From M3007 sp038246345 (GTDB lineage Bacteria; Bacteroidota; Bacteroidia; Chitinophagales; Saprospiraceae): a stretch of 16,852 bases of DNA. The stretch spans positions 1 through 16,852 of the forward strand of contig JBBRWA010000113.1 of assembly GCA_038246345.1 (NCBI GenBank), read 5' to 3'. The notes under the pieces were generated by a model. It was not told the origin of the DNA, ran no database searches, and worked only from the letters and a program-made list of their open reading frames with translations. Below are positions 8,901 through 15,305 of the stretch, one piece after another (position 1 is the stretch's first letter; the number at the start of each line of letters is the position of its first letter). A program made the translations under genes and the position numbers.

Positions 8901-9742
8901 CTTCTGGCTTGATTATAGCCCCGGTTGAGGTTTGCGCTCCTGGCATCCAGGTGGTGACCGTGACGGGTAGCAATGGATGTGCTATTAACGTATCATTTGT
9001 CGTGAATGCGGCACCAACTTTTTCTGCTTCCTTGGAACCATACTTCCTGGATTGTGATGGATCTATCGCGATAACAGCACTGGCAAATGGCGGTACGCTG
9101 CCATACAGCTACCTGTGGTCCAATGGCTCAACATTCTCTTCTGCGCTGTATTTTGCTGGTGGTGCCCCAATTAGTGTAATTGTGTCTGACGCTGGCGGAT
9201 GTTCCTGGGAAAGTGATACCCTGACGGTAGCGGCTGTTCCTCTGGTGCTGATTTCAGCGAATATTTCCAATGAAAGCGGTCCCGGTCTCAACAATGGTGC
9301 CATTAGCTTGGTGGTTACTGGTGGCACGCCACCTTTTGCCTACACCTGGAGCAATGGGGCAACAACCACAGGCATTTCTGGCCTTGCTGGCGGAACGTAT
9401 ACGGTCACCGTTACAGAAAGTAGCACAGGCTGTACGTCCGTTTCAGCTTTTACAGTAGAGACGACTTCTGGCACGGATGAAGCTGCTTATTTGCGCAGTT
9501 TTGCGCTTTCGCCAAACCCGACAACGGGTCTGACAACTTTGACGCTGAAATTGGACAATCAAATGCCCGTTAAAGTTGAAGTAAGAGATGTACTGGGCCG
9601 TCTGGTGCTTGAAAACGCAAGGATGGTCACCGCTGACGTAACATTGCCAATCGACTTGTCTCAACAAGCTGCGGGCGTGTACAACGTTGCGGTGCTCGTT
9701 GACAACCAGGTTTTTGTGCGGCGCTTGGTGGTGGTTAAATAA
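5927..9742 (+). CDS. Secreted T9SS cargo with C25-like domain, Fn3, eight Ig-like repeats and type A sorting domain
   Basis: This is a 1271-residue exported protein. ATG at 5927 starts a clean signal peptide (MRLSITCLTLLLLFAFGNAGA, then QS); the open frame runs back to 5819 but adds only non-signal residues. Residues 30-115 look like an Fn3-type domain. Residues 125-475 resemble the peptidase C25 (gingipain) core: GKILIIMD strand, SVLLIGDVPIP (187-197), WPADSYYGDINGNW (214-227), and VGRID. Where gingipains have GHG, this protein has GYGCGGGNY (356-364), and FGSYFGDWD (389-397) replaces the Cys segment, followed by WAGRPHW (419-425). Classical catalysis is therefore doubtful. An Fn3 domain (479-572) and eight Ig-like repeats (577-1181) with paired cysteines follow; the eighth is SprB-like (GGTPPFAYTWSNG). 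The last 80 residues (LRSFALSPNPTTG through LVVVK) are a type A T9SS sorting domain, predicting cell-surface anchoring or release. The secretion route is firm, the enzymatic role unknown. Confidence 0.9.
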   Translation: MRLSITCLTLLLLFAFGNAGAQSSQDATVPLSATVSLSPNSVTLNWPNPSGDADLLVLRRTKGLMGNQWVQVLFDTSSTLTTYTDNIGIVLGQTYEYVIQRNTTLSAFGYAHVAVRAPVVDNRGKILIIMDSITADAIGVELVRMKNDMRGDGWVTTPVKIGPSATVQSVKAMITAAYNADPQNLKSVLLIGDVPIPYSGNANWDGHPEHAGAWPADSYYGDINGNWTDSGVNNTTPARDANDNVPGDGKFDQSIIPSAVELQVGRIDFRRLNAPAFGEPDAIGLVRRYLDKNHAWRTGVYTVQNKALVDDNFGYFGGESFASDGFRNAYPLVGASNIVTNIDFIDGSATDRWLLGYGCGGGNYQGASGIGSSTDFATKEVNIVFSNLFGSYFGDWDFETNPFMPSALASRGGILTCSWAGRPHWFNQALASGETIGFCHKETQNAQFNNGFFQSQVGESGAHTALLGDPTLRAHIVAPPTDVLVENTCSGVQITWAAPAEAVDGYHVYRSLSNDGPYARISTNMITGTTFLDDNTVADTLFYQVRAIKTQVSPGGGIYLNNSVGPIAYLVHTPATPPTITVQGGTLTCANFSIGLAVNSNTQIVDWAWSGPFGANSTNDIFTISDAGAYNVVVTDVNGCTATGSTFVDQNTIPPVLNIVSTGILTCLNLSSTLSVTSSSALDMGSFQWSSGETTPTITVGTPVTYEVFVNSLDNGCPGEATFSLTANTALPEVDFPSPLTYYCLNACASVELPASADYDYSMNGMSLIQGVAVLFCDPGVYTIQTVSNVNGCSVENDIEVLADISEPGASISSSGTLSCQNTSVQLMGSSMAAFVTYQWSGAGIDATNVNQQSPTVSLPGVYSLIVTDISAGCTSSAQFEVESDGSVPVITAAGGEVSCNDPLVTLVATSSIPNSMFLWTGPGGFSSTDQNPSTSFPGTYTLRVTAPSGCTNSLTTVVLNNTQFPMVDVPTNIPVLNCTNPCVTVQLIPITSGLIIAPVEVCAPGIQVVTVTGSNGCAINVSFVVNAAPTFSASLEPYFLDCDGSIAITALANGGTLPYSYLWSNGSTFSSALYFAGGAPISVIVSDAGGCSWESDTLTVAAVPLVLISANISNESGPGLNNGAISLVVTGGTPPFAYTWSNGATTTGISGLAGGTYTVTVTESSTGCTSVSAFTVETTSGTDEAAYLRSFALSPNPTTGLTTLTLKLDNQMPVKVEVRDVLGRLVLENARMVTADVTLPIDLSQQAAGVYNVAVLVDNQVFVRRLVVVK

Positions 9743-9790
9743 AGTATCAGGAAGGTATCTCGAATTTTTTTAGAGATCGACGAATATTGT

Positions 9791-9833
9791 AAACATGAGT
9801 CATTTCGATTTTTCGAAATGGCTCATGTTTTTT
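9791..9833. terminator. Bidirectional hairpin terminator between the T9SS cargo gene and miaA
   Basis: Bases 9791-9808 pair with 9813-9830 through an 18-bp stem broken only by one T-G wobble, with a TTTT loop. Six T residues end the plus-strand side (9828-9833) and an A-run mirrors them on the minus strand. It lies 48 bases after the plus-strand stop. It also contains the miaA stop codon (TGA, complement of 9823-9825), so the two convergent genes share it. Confidence 0.85.
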
Positions 9834-10731
9834 GAGGGATATGGGTATTGAGATACTCCAATATTTTTCGGTAAGCTTCGGGGTGAAAACTTGTCCATTC
9901 CCCATGTTTTCTGAACCAGGTAGCTTGCCGTTTGGCATAGTTCCGGGAATGCTGTTTGATTTTTAAGATGGCATCTTCCAGTGAAATTTCTCCTTTGAAA
10001 TGGGCGAAGAACTCTTCATAGCCCACCGTTTTCAAGGCAGGTTTGTCCTGGTAGGGTAGGAGTGCGTGCGCTTCTGCCTCCAAGCCTTGCCCAATCATTT
10101 GATCGACCCTTTTATTGATGCGTTCGTAGAGCACTGCCCTTGGGAGATCGAGCAAAATCTGAATAACAGCAAAAGGTCGGATTGCTTTGCTATTTTGTCG
10201 AAAGGAGGAATAGGGTAGACCCGTTTCCAGGCATACCTCCAAAGCGCGGCGCATCCTGGCTGGATTTTGCAGGTCGACAACTTTTAAGTATTCGGGGTCT
10301 AACAAATGAAGTTGCTGTTGCATCCAGGCAAGTCCGCCTTCTTCAGCATTATGTGCCACCATGTCCTTTGTTTCCGGGCTGATTTCAGGAAAAATGTCGA
10401 GCCCTTCGCATACAGCCCTCAAATAAAGCCCAGAGCCGCCAACCACTATGGCGAAATCCTTTGTTTTAAACACCTTTTCCAGTACTGAAAGTGCTTCCCG
10501 CTCAAAATCGCCGACACTGTAATCTTCTGTAATCGAAAGATTGTCAATAAAGTAATGTTTCGCGGCGGCCAGCTCCGGTGCAGAGGGCTTGGCAGTACCA
10601 ATGCTCATTTCGCGAAAAAACTGTCGGCTGTCGGCTGAAAGAATGGCGGTGTTGAAATGTTGCGCCAATTGGATAGCCAAGGCTGTTTTTCCTGTAGCTG
10701 TAGCGCCGCCGATGACAATGAGGTACTTCAT
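9823..10731 (-). CDS. miaA: tRNA dimethylallyltransferase MiaA
   Basis: MiaA attaches a dimethylallyl group to N6 of A37 in tRNAs that read codons starting with U, the first step toward ms2i6A. The 302-residue length is normal. The P-loop GATATGKT is at residues 9-16, the conserved SADSRQFF at about 32-39 holds the catalytic Asp, and IGTAKPS, VVGGSGLYLRA, NPARMRRALEV and KTVGYEEFF follow in family order. The end motif KQHSRNYAKRQATWFRK marks the tRNA-binding region. The ATG at 10731 begins directly with the first beta-strand (MKYLIVIGGATATGKT). The stop codon lies inside the downstream hairpin terminator. It is the last gene of the leftward housekeeping run and follows tRNA-Gly by 86 bases. 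A terminator lies in that interval, so it probably has its own promoter, which I could not locate. Confidence 0.97.
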   Translation of the reverse strand: MKYLIVIGGATATGKTALAIQLAQHFNTAILSADSRQFFREMSIGTAKPSAPELAAAKHYFIDNLSITEDYSVGDFEREALSVLEKVFKTKDFAIVVGGSGLYLRAVCEGLDIFPEISPETKDMVAHNAEEGGLAWMQQQLHLLDPEYLKVVDLQNPARMRRALEVCLETGLPYSSFRQNSKAIRPFAVIQILLDLPRAVLYERINKRVDQMIGQGLEAEAHALLPYQDKPALKTVGYEEFFAHFKGEISLEDAILKIKQHSRNYAKRQATWFRKHGEWTSFHPEAYRKILEYLNTHIPQKT

Positions 10732-10778
10732 AGGGTATAGTTACGGCGCGCGCATCAAATAGGAGGAATATCAAAATG

Positions 10779-10810
10779 AAAAAGCCCAGTCTTTACAGAC
10801 CGGGCTTTTT
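10779..10810 (-). terminator. Rho-independent terminator of tRNA-Gly
   Basis: Minus-strand arms AAAGCCCGGTCT and AGACTGGGCTTT pair around a short loop, with one G-T wobble that exists only on the minus strand. The stem is followed by a short T-tract (CTTTTTCATTTT). It starts about 7 bases after the tRNA-Gly 3' end. Confidence 0.85.
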
Positions 10811-10816
10811 ACGAGG

Positions 10817-10889
10817 AGCGGAAAACGAGATTCGAACTCGCGACCTCGACCTTGGCAAGGTCGCGCTCTACCAGCTGAGCTATTTCCGC
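10817..10889 (-). tRNA. tRNA-Gly (anticodon GCC)
   Basis: The 73-base cloverleaf has acceptor GCGGAAA/TTTCCGC with discriminator U73, as usual for bacterial glycine tRNA. The D-arm is GCTC/GAGC, and the anticodon stem CGACC/GGTCG encloses loop TTGCCAA (anticodon GCC, reading GGC and GGU). The T-arm is GCGAG-TTCGAAT-CTCGT. CCA is not encoded. Confidence 0.97.
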
Positions 10890-10901
10890 GTTTAGCGGCG
10901 G

Positions 10902-10934
10902 CAAAGATAGTACGCCACCTTTCAAACGAGCAAA
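10902..10934 (-). promoter_or_regulatory. Bacteroidota-type promoter for tRNA-Gly
   Basis: On the minus strand TTTG (10934-10931) is followed after 21 bases by TATCTTTG (10909-10902), matching the Bacteroidota -33 TTTG and -7 TAnnTTTG pair. It would start transcription just upstream of the tRNA 5' end at 10889, as expected for a tRNA promoter. Confidence 0.55.
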
Positions 10935-10938
10935 TGTT

Positions 10939-10979
10939 TTTTGAAAAAAAAAGTTAGAACGAGGCGTTTTTTTTCAAAA
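10939..10979 (-). terminator. AT-rich hairpin after ppk1, possible terminator
   Basis: Bases 10939-10951 (ttttgaaaaaaaa) are an exact inverted copy of 10967-10979 around a 15-base loop. It begins 11 bases after the ppk1 stop, and its 3' arm on the minus strand is a T-run. The stem is almost all A-T, so it is a weaker case than the other terminators here. Confidence 0.4.
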
Positions 10980-10989
10980 GGTAGGGAAA

Positions 10990-13077
10990 CTATTCAGTTT
11001 CTTCAACTTTTGGCTCTAATTCGGCTTCTAATTTCCTTTTGTAGTAGAAATATGTTTCAATTTGAGCCCTTACCGGGATGTCATGCCCTGTTCTTCTGTA
11101 CTCATTTTGGTTTTTGTTGTCTATGATTCTAGCTTTGACGTTGTCATTGATTTGCAATTCGATTAGGTTGCGGATTTCCTGCCGAATAGCAGGGTCGTAC
11201 ACAGGAAAGGTAGTTTCAATCCTGTAGCTAAGGTTGCGCTCCATCCAGTCGGCACTGCTCAGGAACATCAATTCATCTCCGCCGTTGTGAAAGATAAATA
11301 TACGTGCATGCTCCAGAAACCTGTCGACAATGCTAATAACTTCAATGTTTTCACTCACGCCTTGAATACCGGGTTCCAGGCAGCAAATTCCGCGAATAAT
11401 CAGGCGGATGCGCACACCTGCAGTGGATGCTTCGTATAATTTCTGGATAATCTCTTTGTCCTCCAGGCTATTAATTTTCAGGATCATACTGGCTTCATGC
11501 CCACCCTTAGCCACTGCTATCTCCTGATCGATTAAGGCGTATAGTTTGGTGCGTAGGTTGAATTTTCCGACCATTAGGTGCTGGAATTCCTGCGCTGGCG
11601 GTTTCACATTTTCCAGAAAACTGAAAACATTGCTCACTTCAGTGGTCAAACGCTGGTCTGCAGTGAAAATGGCGAAGTCGGAATATATTTTAGCAGTTTC
11701 TTCATGAAAGTTACCCGTGCCCAGGTAAGCATACAATTGAGGTTTCCCGCCTTCAATCCGACGGAACAGCGCGAGTTTTGAATGTACTTTAACGCCTGGG
11801 AAGGAGTAGTGTACCCGTACGCCTGCCTTTTCGAGCCGTTCGCCCCATTCCAGGTTGGTTGCTTCGTCGAACCTGGCTTTAATTTCTACAAATACTGACA
11901 CCTGTTTGCCCCTTTGTATCGCTTCCATCAACGCCTGCAAGACTTTACTGTGCTTAGCTACCCGGTATTGGATTACCTTGATATGCGTTACGGTGGGGTC
12001 ATGTGCTGCACGCTCAAAAAGGTTGATAACGGCTTGGAAGGACTGGTATGGCACGTGCAGCAATTTGTCGGATGCGCGAATGGCTTCGAATGGATTTTCA
12101 GTATCGTGCAGTACTGGATGGTGGAGCGGTGGTAATGGCTTGTATTTTAAGTGCGCTAAGTCAAAATCAGGAAATTTAAAAAAATCGAAGTTGTTGTGAT
12201 AGCGACCCTCGGGCAGCATATCGTTTTTGCGCAGATCAAACGTGTCTTGCAAATACTCCAATAAGTGCGATGGCATTTCGCGGTCATATACAAATCGACT
12301 GGCAGGGCCAACCTGACGTTTTTGGAGGCTGGATTTTATTTTTTGCACCAAATCGCCTGAATATTCATCGTCAATTTGCAAATCGCCGTCGCGGGTCAGC
12401 TTGATCGAATAAGCATCCTGAATATCATAACCAGGGAAAAGTCGGGTCACGTTATGCCGTACAATATCATCCAGCATAATCAAATCATAGCGGCCTGAAG
12501 CCGAAGGCAGTACTACAAAGCGCGGCACCTGATCTGATGGGATTTTTACGAGGGCATACTCGCTAAGAGACAAGGGCTTCTTTTTTTGTCGAAGGTGCAC
12601 CGCCAGGTAAAGGTGTGCATTTGCCAGAAAAGGGTTGATGCGGTGCTTGACCAACAGTACAGGCATGACGAAGGGCAGCAGATTGTCTTGAAAATAGTTT
12701 TCTACAAACAGCTTATGGTCATCATTCAAATCGAGCCGCCGCAAGATGTTTACATGGTGCCTGCGCAGCTCCGGCACAATCTGTTCTTCAAATATTTGAG
12801 AAAATTCTACTTGTTGGCGGTTGACAATCTTGTGCACCTCCTTTAACAAGGTGCTTGGGTCAAACCCCAGTTGTGCCTTGGTCTTTTTGCCTACTTTTTT
12901 CAACTTTCGAATACCCGCCACCCTGATCCTGAAAAACTCGTCCAGATTGGAGGAGTAAATAGCCAAAAACTTCAATCGTTCCAATAAAGGTACCGCTGGG
13001 TCCTTTGCTTCTTGAAGTACCCGATAATTGAAGGATAACCAGGAAACATCGCGGTTGGTGTAAGGAAATGACGTCAT
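10990..13077 (-). CDS. ppk1: Polyphosphate kinase 1
   Basis: PPK1 makes inorganic polyphosphate by reversible transfer of the terminal phosphate of ATP, through a phospho-histidine. Numbered from ATG at 13077 (695 residues, the usual length), the N-terminal domain begins YTNRDVSWLSFNYRVLQEA and contains IYSSNLDEFFRIRVAG. The two phospholipase-D-like catalytic domains carry the two essential histidines: H432 in PGVKVHSKLALF, equivalent to E. coli H435, and H590 in FLEHARIFIF, equivalent to H592. YRVAKHSKVLQALMEA and EIKARFDEATNLEW are further family motifs. The frame can be extended three codons to a TTG at 13086, but the ATG is preferred. It lies between tRNA-Leu and tRNA-Gly. The tRNA-Leu terminator separates it from upstream genes, so it should have its own promoter in the 63 bases before the start; I saw no clear consensus there. 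Confidence 0.97.
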   Translation of the reverse strand: MTSFPYTNRDVSWLSFNYRVLQEAKDPAVPLLERLKFLAIYSSNLDEFFRIRVAGIRKLKKVGKKTKAQLGFDPSTLLKEVHKIVNRQQVEFSQIFEEQIVPELRRHHVNILRRLDLNDDHKLFVENYFQDNLLPFVMPVLLVKHRINPFLANAHLYLAVHLRQKKKPLSLSEYALVKIPSDQVPRFVVLPSASGRYDLIMLDDIVRHNVTRLFPGYDIQDAYSIKLTRDGDLQIDDEYSGDLVQKIKSSLQKRQVGPASRFVYDREMPSHLLEYLQDTFDLRKNDMLPEGRYHNNFDFFKFPDFDLAHLKYKPLPPLHHPVLHDTENPFEAIRASDKLLHVPYQSFQAVINLFERAAHDPTVTHIKVIQYRVAKHSKVLQALMEAIQRGKQVSVFVEIKARFDEATNLEWGERLEKAGVRVHYSFPGVKVHSKLALFRRIEGGKPQLYAYLGTGNFHEETAKIYSDFAIFTADQRLTTEVSNVFSFLENVKPPAQEFQHLMVGKFNLRTKLYALIDQEIAVAKGGHEASMILKINSLEDKEIIQKLYEASTAGVRIRLIIRGICCLEPGIQGVSENIEVISIVDRFLEHARIFIFHNGGDELMFLSSADWMERNLSYRIETTFPVYDPAIRQEIRNLIELQINDNVKARIIDNKNQNEYRRTGHDIPVRAQIETYFYYKRKLEAELEPKVEETE

Positions 13078-13132
13078 TGGATTCAATTGAAAGTGAAATT
13101 TGTGAAAATACTGCCTGGACGCTGCACTAAGG

Positions 13133-13167
13133 TAAAAATAAAGCGCCCCGGTGTTGCCGGGGCGCTT
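13133..13167 (-). terminator. Rho-independent terminator of tRNA-Leu
   Basis: An 11-bp GC-rich perfect stem (aagcgccccgg, 13141-13151, with 13157-13167) and a 5-base loop are followed on the minus strand by TATTTTTA. The hairpin begins at the last base of the encoded CCA end, so termination is immediately after the tRNA. Confidence 0.9.
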
Positions 13168-13169
13168 GG

Positions 13170-13252
13170 TGCGGGAAGCGAGACTCGAACTCGCACGATC
13201 GTGAAATCACAGGTGTTTGAGACCAGCGCGTCTACCATTCCGCCATTCCCGC
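13170..13252 (-). tRNA. tRNA-Leu (anticodon CAA)
   Basis: The 83-base class II tRNA has acceptor GCGGGAA/TTCCCGC and discriminator A73, as required for leucine. The D-loop carries GGTAGACGC, the anticodon loop is CTCAAAC (anticodon CAA, reading UUG), and the T-arm is GCGAG-TTCGAGT-CTCGC. A long variable arm lies between the anticodon and T stems. The CCA end is encoded at 13169-13167. The anticodon stem has one T-T mismatch. Confidence 0.95.
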
Positions 13253-13271
13253 AACGTGCTTTTTCTTCGTT

Positions 13272-13823
13272 TTATTCAAAAGCGGACGCAAACTTAGAGA
13301 GATTTTCTTTCACACGCAACAAGTACCTTTTTTTAAAAAAAAACTCTTTTGCAGCAAGCAGATCTGAGGGGCTGCCTGTGGCTGCTGTCCATGTTGTCAA
13401 AATCGACCCTAGTGATGTCTCTAGGCCGTTTTCAAGGATTCTAGAAGCACCTAAAGCCTCCTGATATTGCGCTGGAGAAGGGTCGAATTCCAGCTCCATT
13501 ATTTTTTCATTAATTTCCATCATCTCCATTAAAAACGCCTGGGAGATATTTTCTTCTGGGCCATCTTCGGAAAGCAGCCCATTCAATGTCAACACATACT
13601 TCAAACGCAGGTCTGGATCCGACAGCGTTTTGTAAGCCTTGTTGTTAAGCGTGGAAAGCTCCAACGATTGGTTTTGCTCCACTTCTGAGGACAAAGTATG
13701 GAAGTCCGGATGGAATTTGCGACTGTTTTCCAAATACGCACGACGCAGCGCAGCAAGATCTACAAAGAGTGCTACTGGTAGGCCGAAAAATTCAAAATAG
13801 TTGGGTTTTACCGCCGAATCCAT
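13272..13823 (-). CDS. hscB: Fe-S cluster assembly co-chaperone HscB (J-domain protein)
   Basis: HscB is the J-protein that delivers the scaffold IscU to the Hsp70 HscA during iron-sulfur cluster transfer. The 183-residue protein opens with NYFEFFGLP, the HscB-type J-domain start, and the HPD motif is H38-P39-D40 in RKFHPDFH. NNKAYKTLSDPDLRLKYVL is the J-domain end. The C-terminal half is the acidic, helical IscU-binding domain (AFLMEMMEINEKIMELE). The open frame extends to 13871, but that would overlap rseP by 35 bases and add no J-domain residues. ATG at 13823 gives a 13-base gap and the normal N-terminus. It is directly downstream of rseP and probably cotranscribed. The 3' end of the gene contains a promoter-like site for tRNA-Leu. 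No hscA or iscU lies in the window. Confidence 0.9.
   Translation of the reverse strand: MDSAVKPNYFEFFGLPVALFVDLAALRRAYLENSRKFHPDFHTLSSEVEQNQSLELSTLNNKAYKTLSDPDLRLKYVLTLNGLLSEDGPEENISQAFLMEMMEINEKIMELEFDPSPAQYQEALGASRILENGLETSLGSILTTWTAATGSPSDLLAAKEFFFKKRYLLRVKENLSKFASAFE
13289..13319 (-). promoter_or_regulatory. Bacteroidota-type promoter for tRNA-Leu, inside hscB
   Basis: On the minus strand TTG (13319-13317) is followed after 20 bases by TAAGTTTG (13296-13289), an exact TAnnTTTG. It would start transcription about 30 bases upstream of the tRNA-Leu 5' end at 13252. The site lies in the last codons of hscB. Confidence 0.5.
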
Positions 13824-13836
13824 GGTAATTGTTAGC

Positions 13837-15189
13837 TCAGAATAGTTTTTGCAAGAAATGCCGCCATACATCCAAGCCGAGTGCCAAAACCATCAGGCCG
13901 AGCAACAGAAAGAAACCTACCGTAACAGCACGCTCCATAAACTTGTCACTCACTTTCCTGCCAGTAATAACCTCCCAGATCAGAAACAGTACATATCCTC
14001 CATCCAGTGCCGGAATGGGCAACAGGTTCATAAATGCGAGGATGATGCTCAACGAGGCCGTTACATTCCAAAAAACCTCCCAATCCCAAGACGGGCTAAA
14101 CAATTTACCAATACTGATCACGCTGCCCAGGTTATCTTTTACGGAGATTTTACCGCTGAACATCTGGCCAAAAGCTTTGAGCTGGTTGTTCAGAAAAGCA
14201 ACGCCCATTTTAACTCCGCCGGGAATGGCCTGTGCCAGGGAATATTTTTCGCGTTCAACTTTGAAAAAGCCATCGGGCTTGATGACAACGCCAATGGTGC
14301 CTTGTTCTGAAATTTCAACATTAAGGTCCTGGCGCTTACCATCACGTTCTATGCCCAGTGCTACTGTTTTGCCCTTGTTCTGTTGTGCAAACGCCGTGAA
14401 TTGGTCAAAGTAGGGGATAGGTCGGCCATTGAATGCGACAATATGATCACCTTTTAGTAGGCCTGCCTTTTCAGCAGATTTTCCTGCCGCCAATTGATTG
14501 ATATAGAATGGGATGCGCGGGGTAAAAAGCGCGCTCTTGGAGACGTGTTGGCTGGTGATTTGCTGGGCAATGTCTTCTGAGAGCATGAAGGAAGTGTCAG
14601 CGCCATTGCGGTTTACTGTTATTTGCCGAACGTTGCCCAATACAACCGCTTCAATAAATGGGCTGGCATCAACCCTTGGGAAATCTTGGTCGCCGATTTT
14701 TGTCAGCACATCGCCTTGTTGGAAGCCTTGTCGCAGCAGTACAGAATCATAAGCCATTCCGTATTGCTTTACCTCGCTGGTCGGCACATATCCCTTGCCA
14801 AAATACCAAAGCATCATGCCAAATATAAAGAAACCCAGCAGGAAATTGACCGTAACCCCACCGAGCATGATGATGAGGCGTTGCCAAGCTGGTTTAGAGC
14901 GAAACTCCCAAGGTTGGGGTGGCAGTTTCATTTGTTCGGTGTCCATGCTTTCATCCACCATACCGGATATTTTCACATATCCACCCAGTGGCAGCCATCC
15001 AATACCATATTCGGTTTCGCCTTTTTTAATTTTCCAAAGCGAATTAAAGGGGGCAAAATCAAAGAAAAGGTAGAATTTCTCGACACGTGTCTTGAACCAT
15101 TTCGCAGGAGCAAAGTGCCCCATTTCATGCAACACAATCAACAAAGAAAGACTTAAAAAGAACTGACAAACGATTGAAATAGTATCCAT
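13837..15189 (-). CDS. rseP: RseP-type site-2 intramembrane zinc metalloprotease (M50)
   Basis: This 450-residue inner-membrane protease cleaves membrane-spanning anti-sigma factors and leftover signal peptides inside the bilayer. The zinc-binding HEMGH is H21-E22-H25 in the first membrane helix. The third ligand is the Asp of ALDGG at D396, within NLLPIPALDGGYVLF of a later helix. YGIGWLPLGGYVKISGM is the conserved loop after helix 1. Two PDZ-like segments lie in the periplasmic region, seen in FQQGDVLTKIGDQDF and LLKGDHIVAFNGRPI. The C-terminus ends in a last membrane helix. ATG at 15189 places HExxH at the normal distance from the start. hscB follows after 13 bases, so the two are likely cotranscribed. 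A hairpin terminator separates it from the upstream DUF4835 gene. The anti-sigma substrate is not in the window. Confidence 0.96.
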   Translation of the reverse strand: MDTISIVCQFFLSLSLLIVLHEMGHFAPAKWFKTRVEKFYLFFDFAPFNSLWKIKKGETEYGIGWLPLGGYVKISGMVDESMDTEQMKLPPQPWEFRSKPAWQRLIIMLGGVTVNFLLGFFIFGMMLWYFGKGYVPTSEVKQYGMAYDSVLLRQGFQQGDVLTKIGDQDFPRVDASPFIEAVVLGNVRQITVNRNGADTSFMLSEDIAQQITSQHVSKSALFTPRIPFYINQLAAGKSAEKAGLLKGDHIVAFNGRPIPYFDQFTAFAQQNKGKTVALGIERDGKRQDLNVEISEQGTIGVVIKPDGFFKVEREKYSLAQAIPGGVKMGVAFLNNQLKAFGQMFSGKISVKDNLGSVISIGKLFSPSWDWEVFWNVTASLSIILAFMNLLPIPALDGGYVLFLIWEVITGRKVSDKFMERAVTVGFFLLLGLMVLALGLDVWRHFLQKLF

Positions 15190-15228
15190 TATTATTTTTA
15201 AAAAGGTCTCGATTGGGAGAAAAAGTGA

Positions 15229-15268
15229 AACGGCTTCCGAAGTTCAGGGCAAAACTACGGAAGCCGTT
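15229..15268 (-). terminator. Hairpin terminator after the DUF4835 gene
   Basis: A perfect 11-bp stem (aacggcttccg, 15229-15239, with cggaagccgtt, 15258-15268) encloses an 18-base loop. On the minus strand it is followed by TCACTTTTTC. It lies 37 bases downstream of the DUF4835 stop. The large loop and interrupted T-tract make it a moderate call. Confidence 0.6.
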
Positions 15269-15305
15269 GAAATAAGTGGTACGATTGACGACAAACTACC
15301 TAAAA

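Noticed and set aside
13078..13086. TTG start three codons upstream of the ppk1 ATG
   Set aside because: An ATG lies nine bases downstream and still precedes the conserved N-terminus, so the ATG is preferred.
13824..13871. Extension of hscB to an upstream ATG
   Set aside because: It would overlap rseP by 35 bases, and the J-domain starts right after the ATG at 13823.
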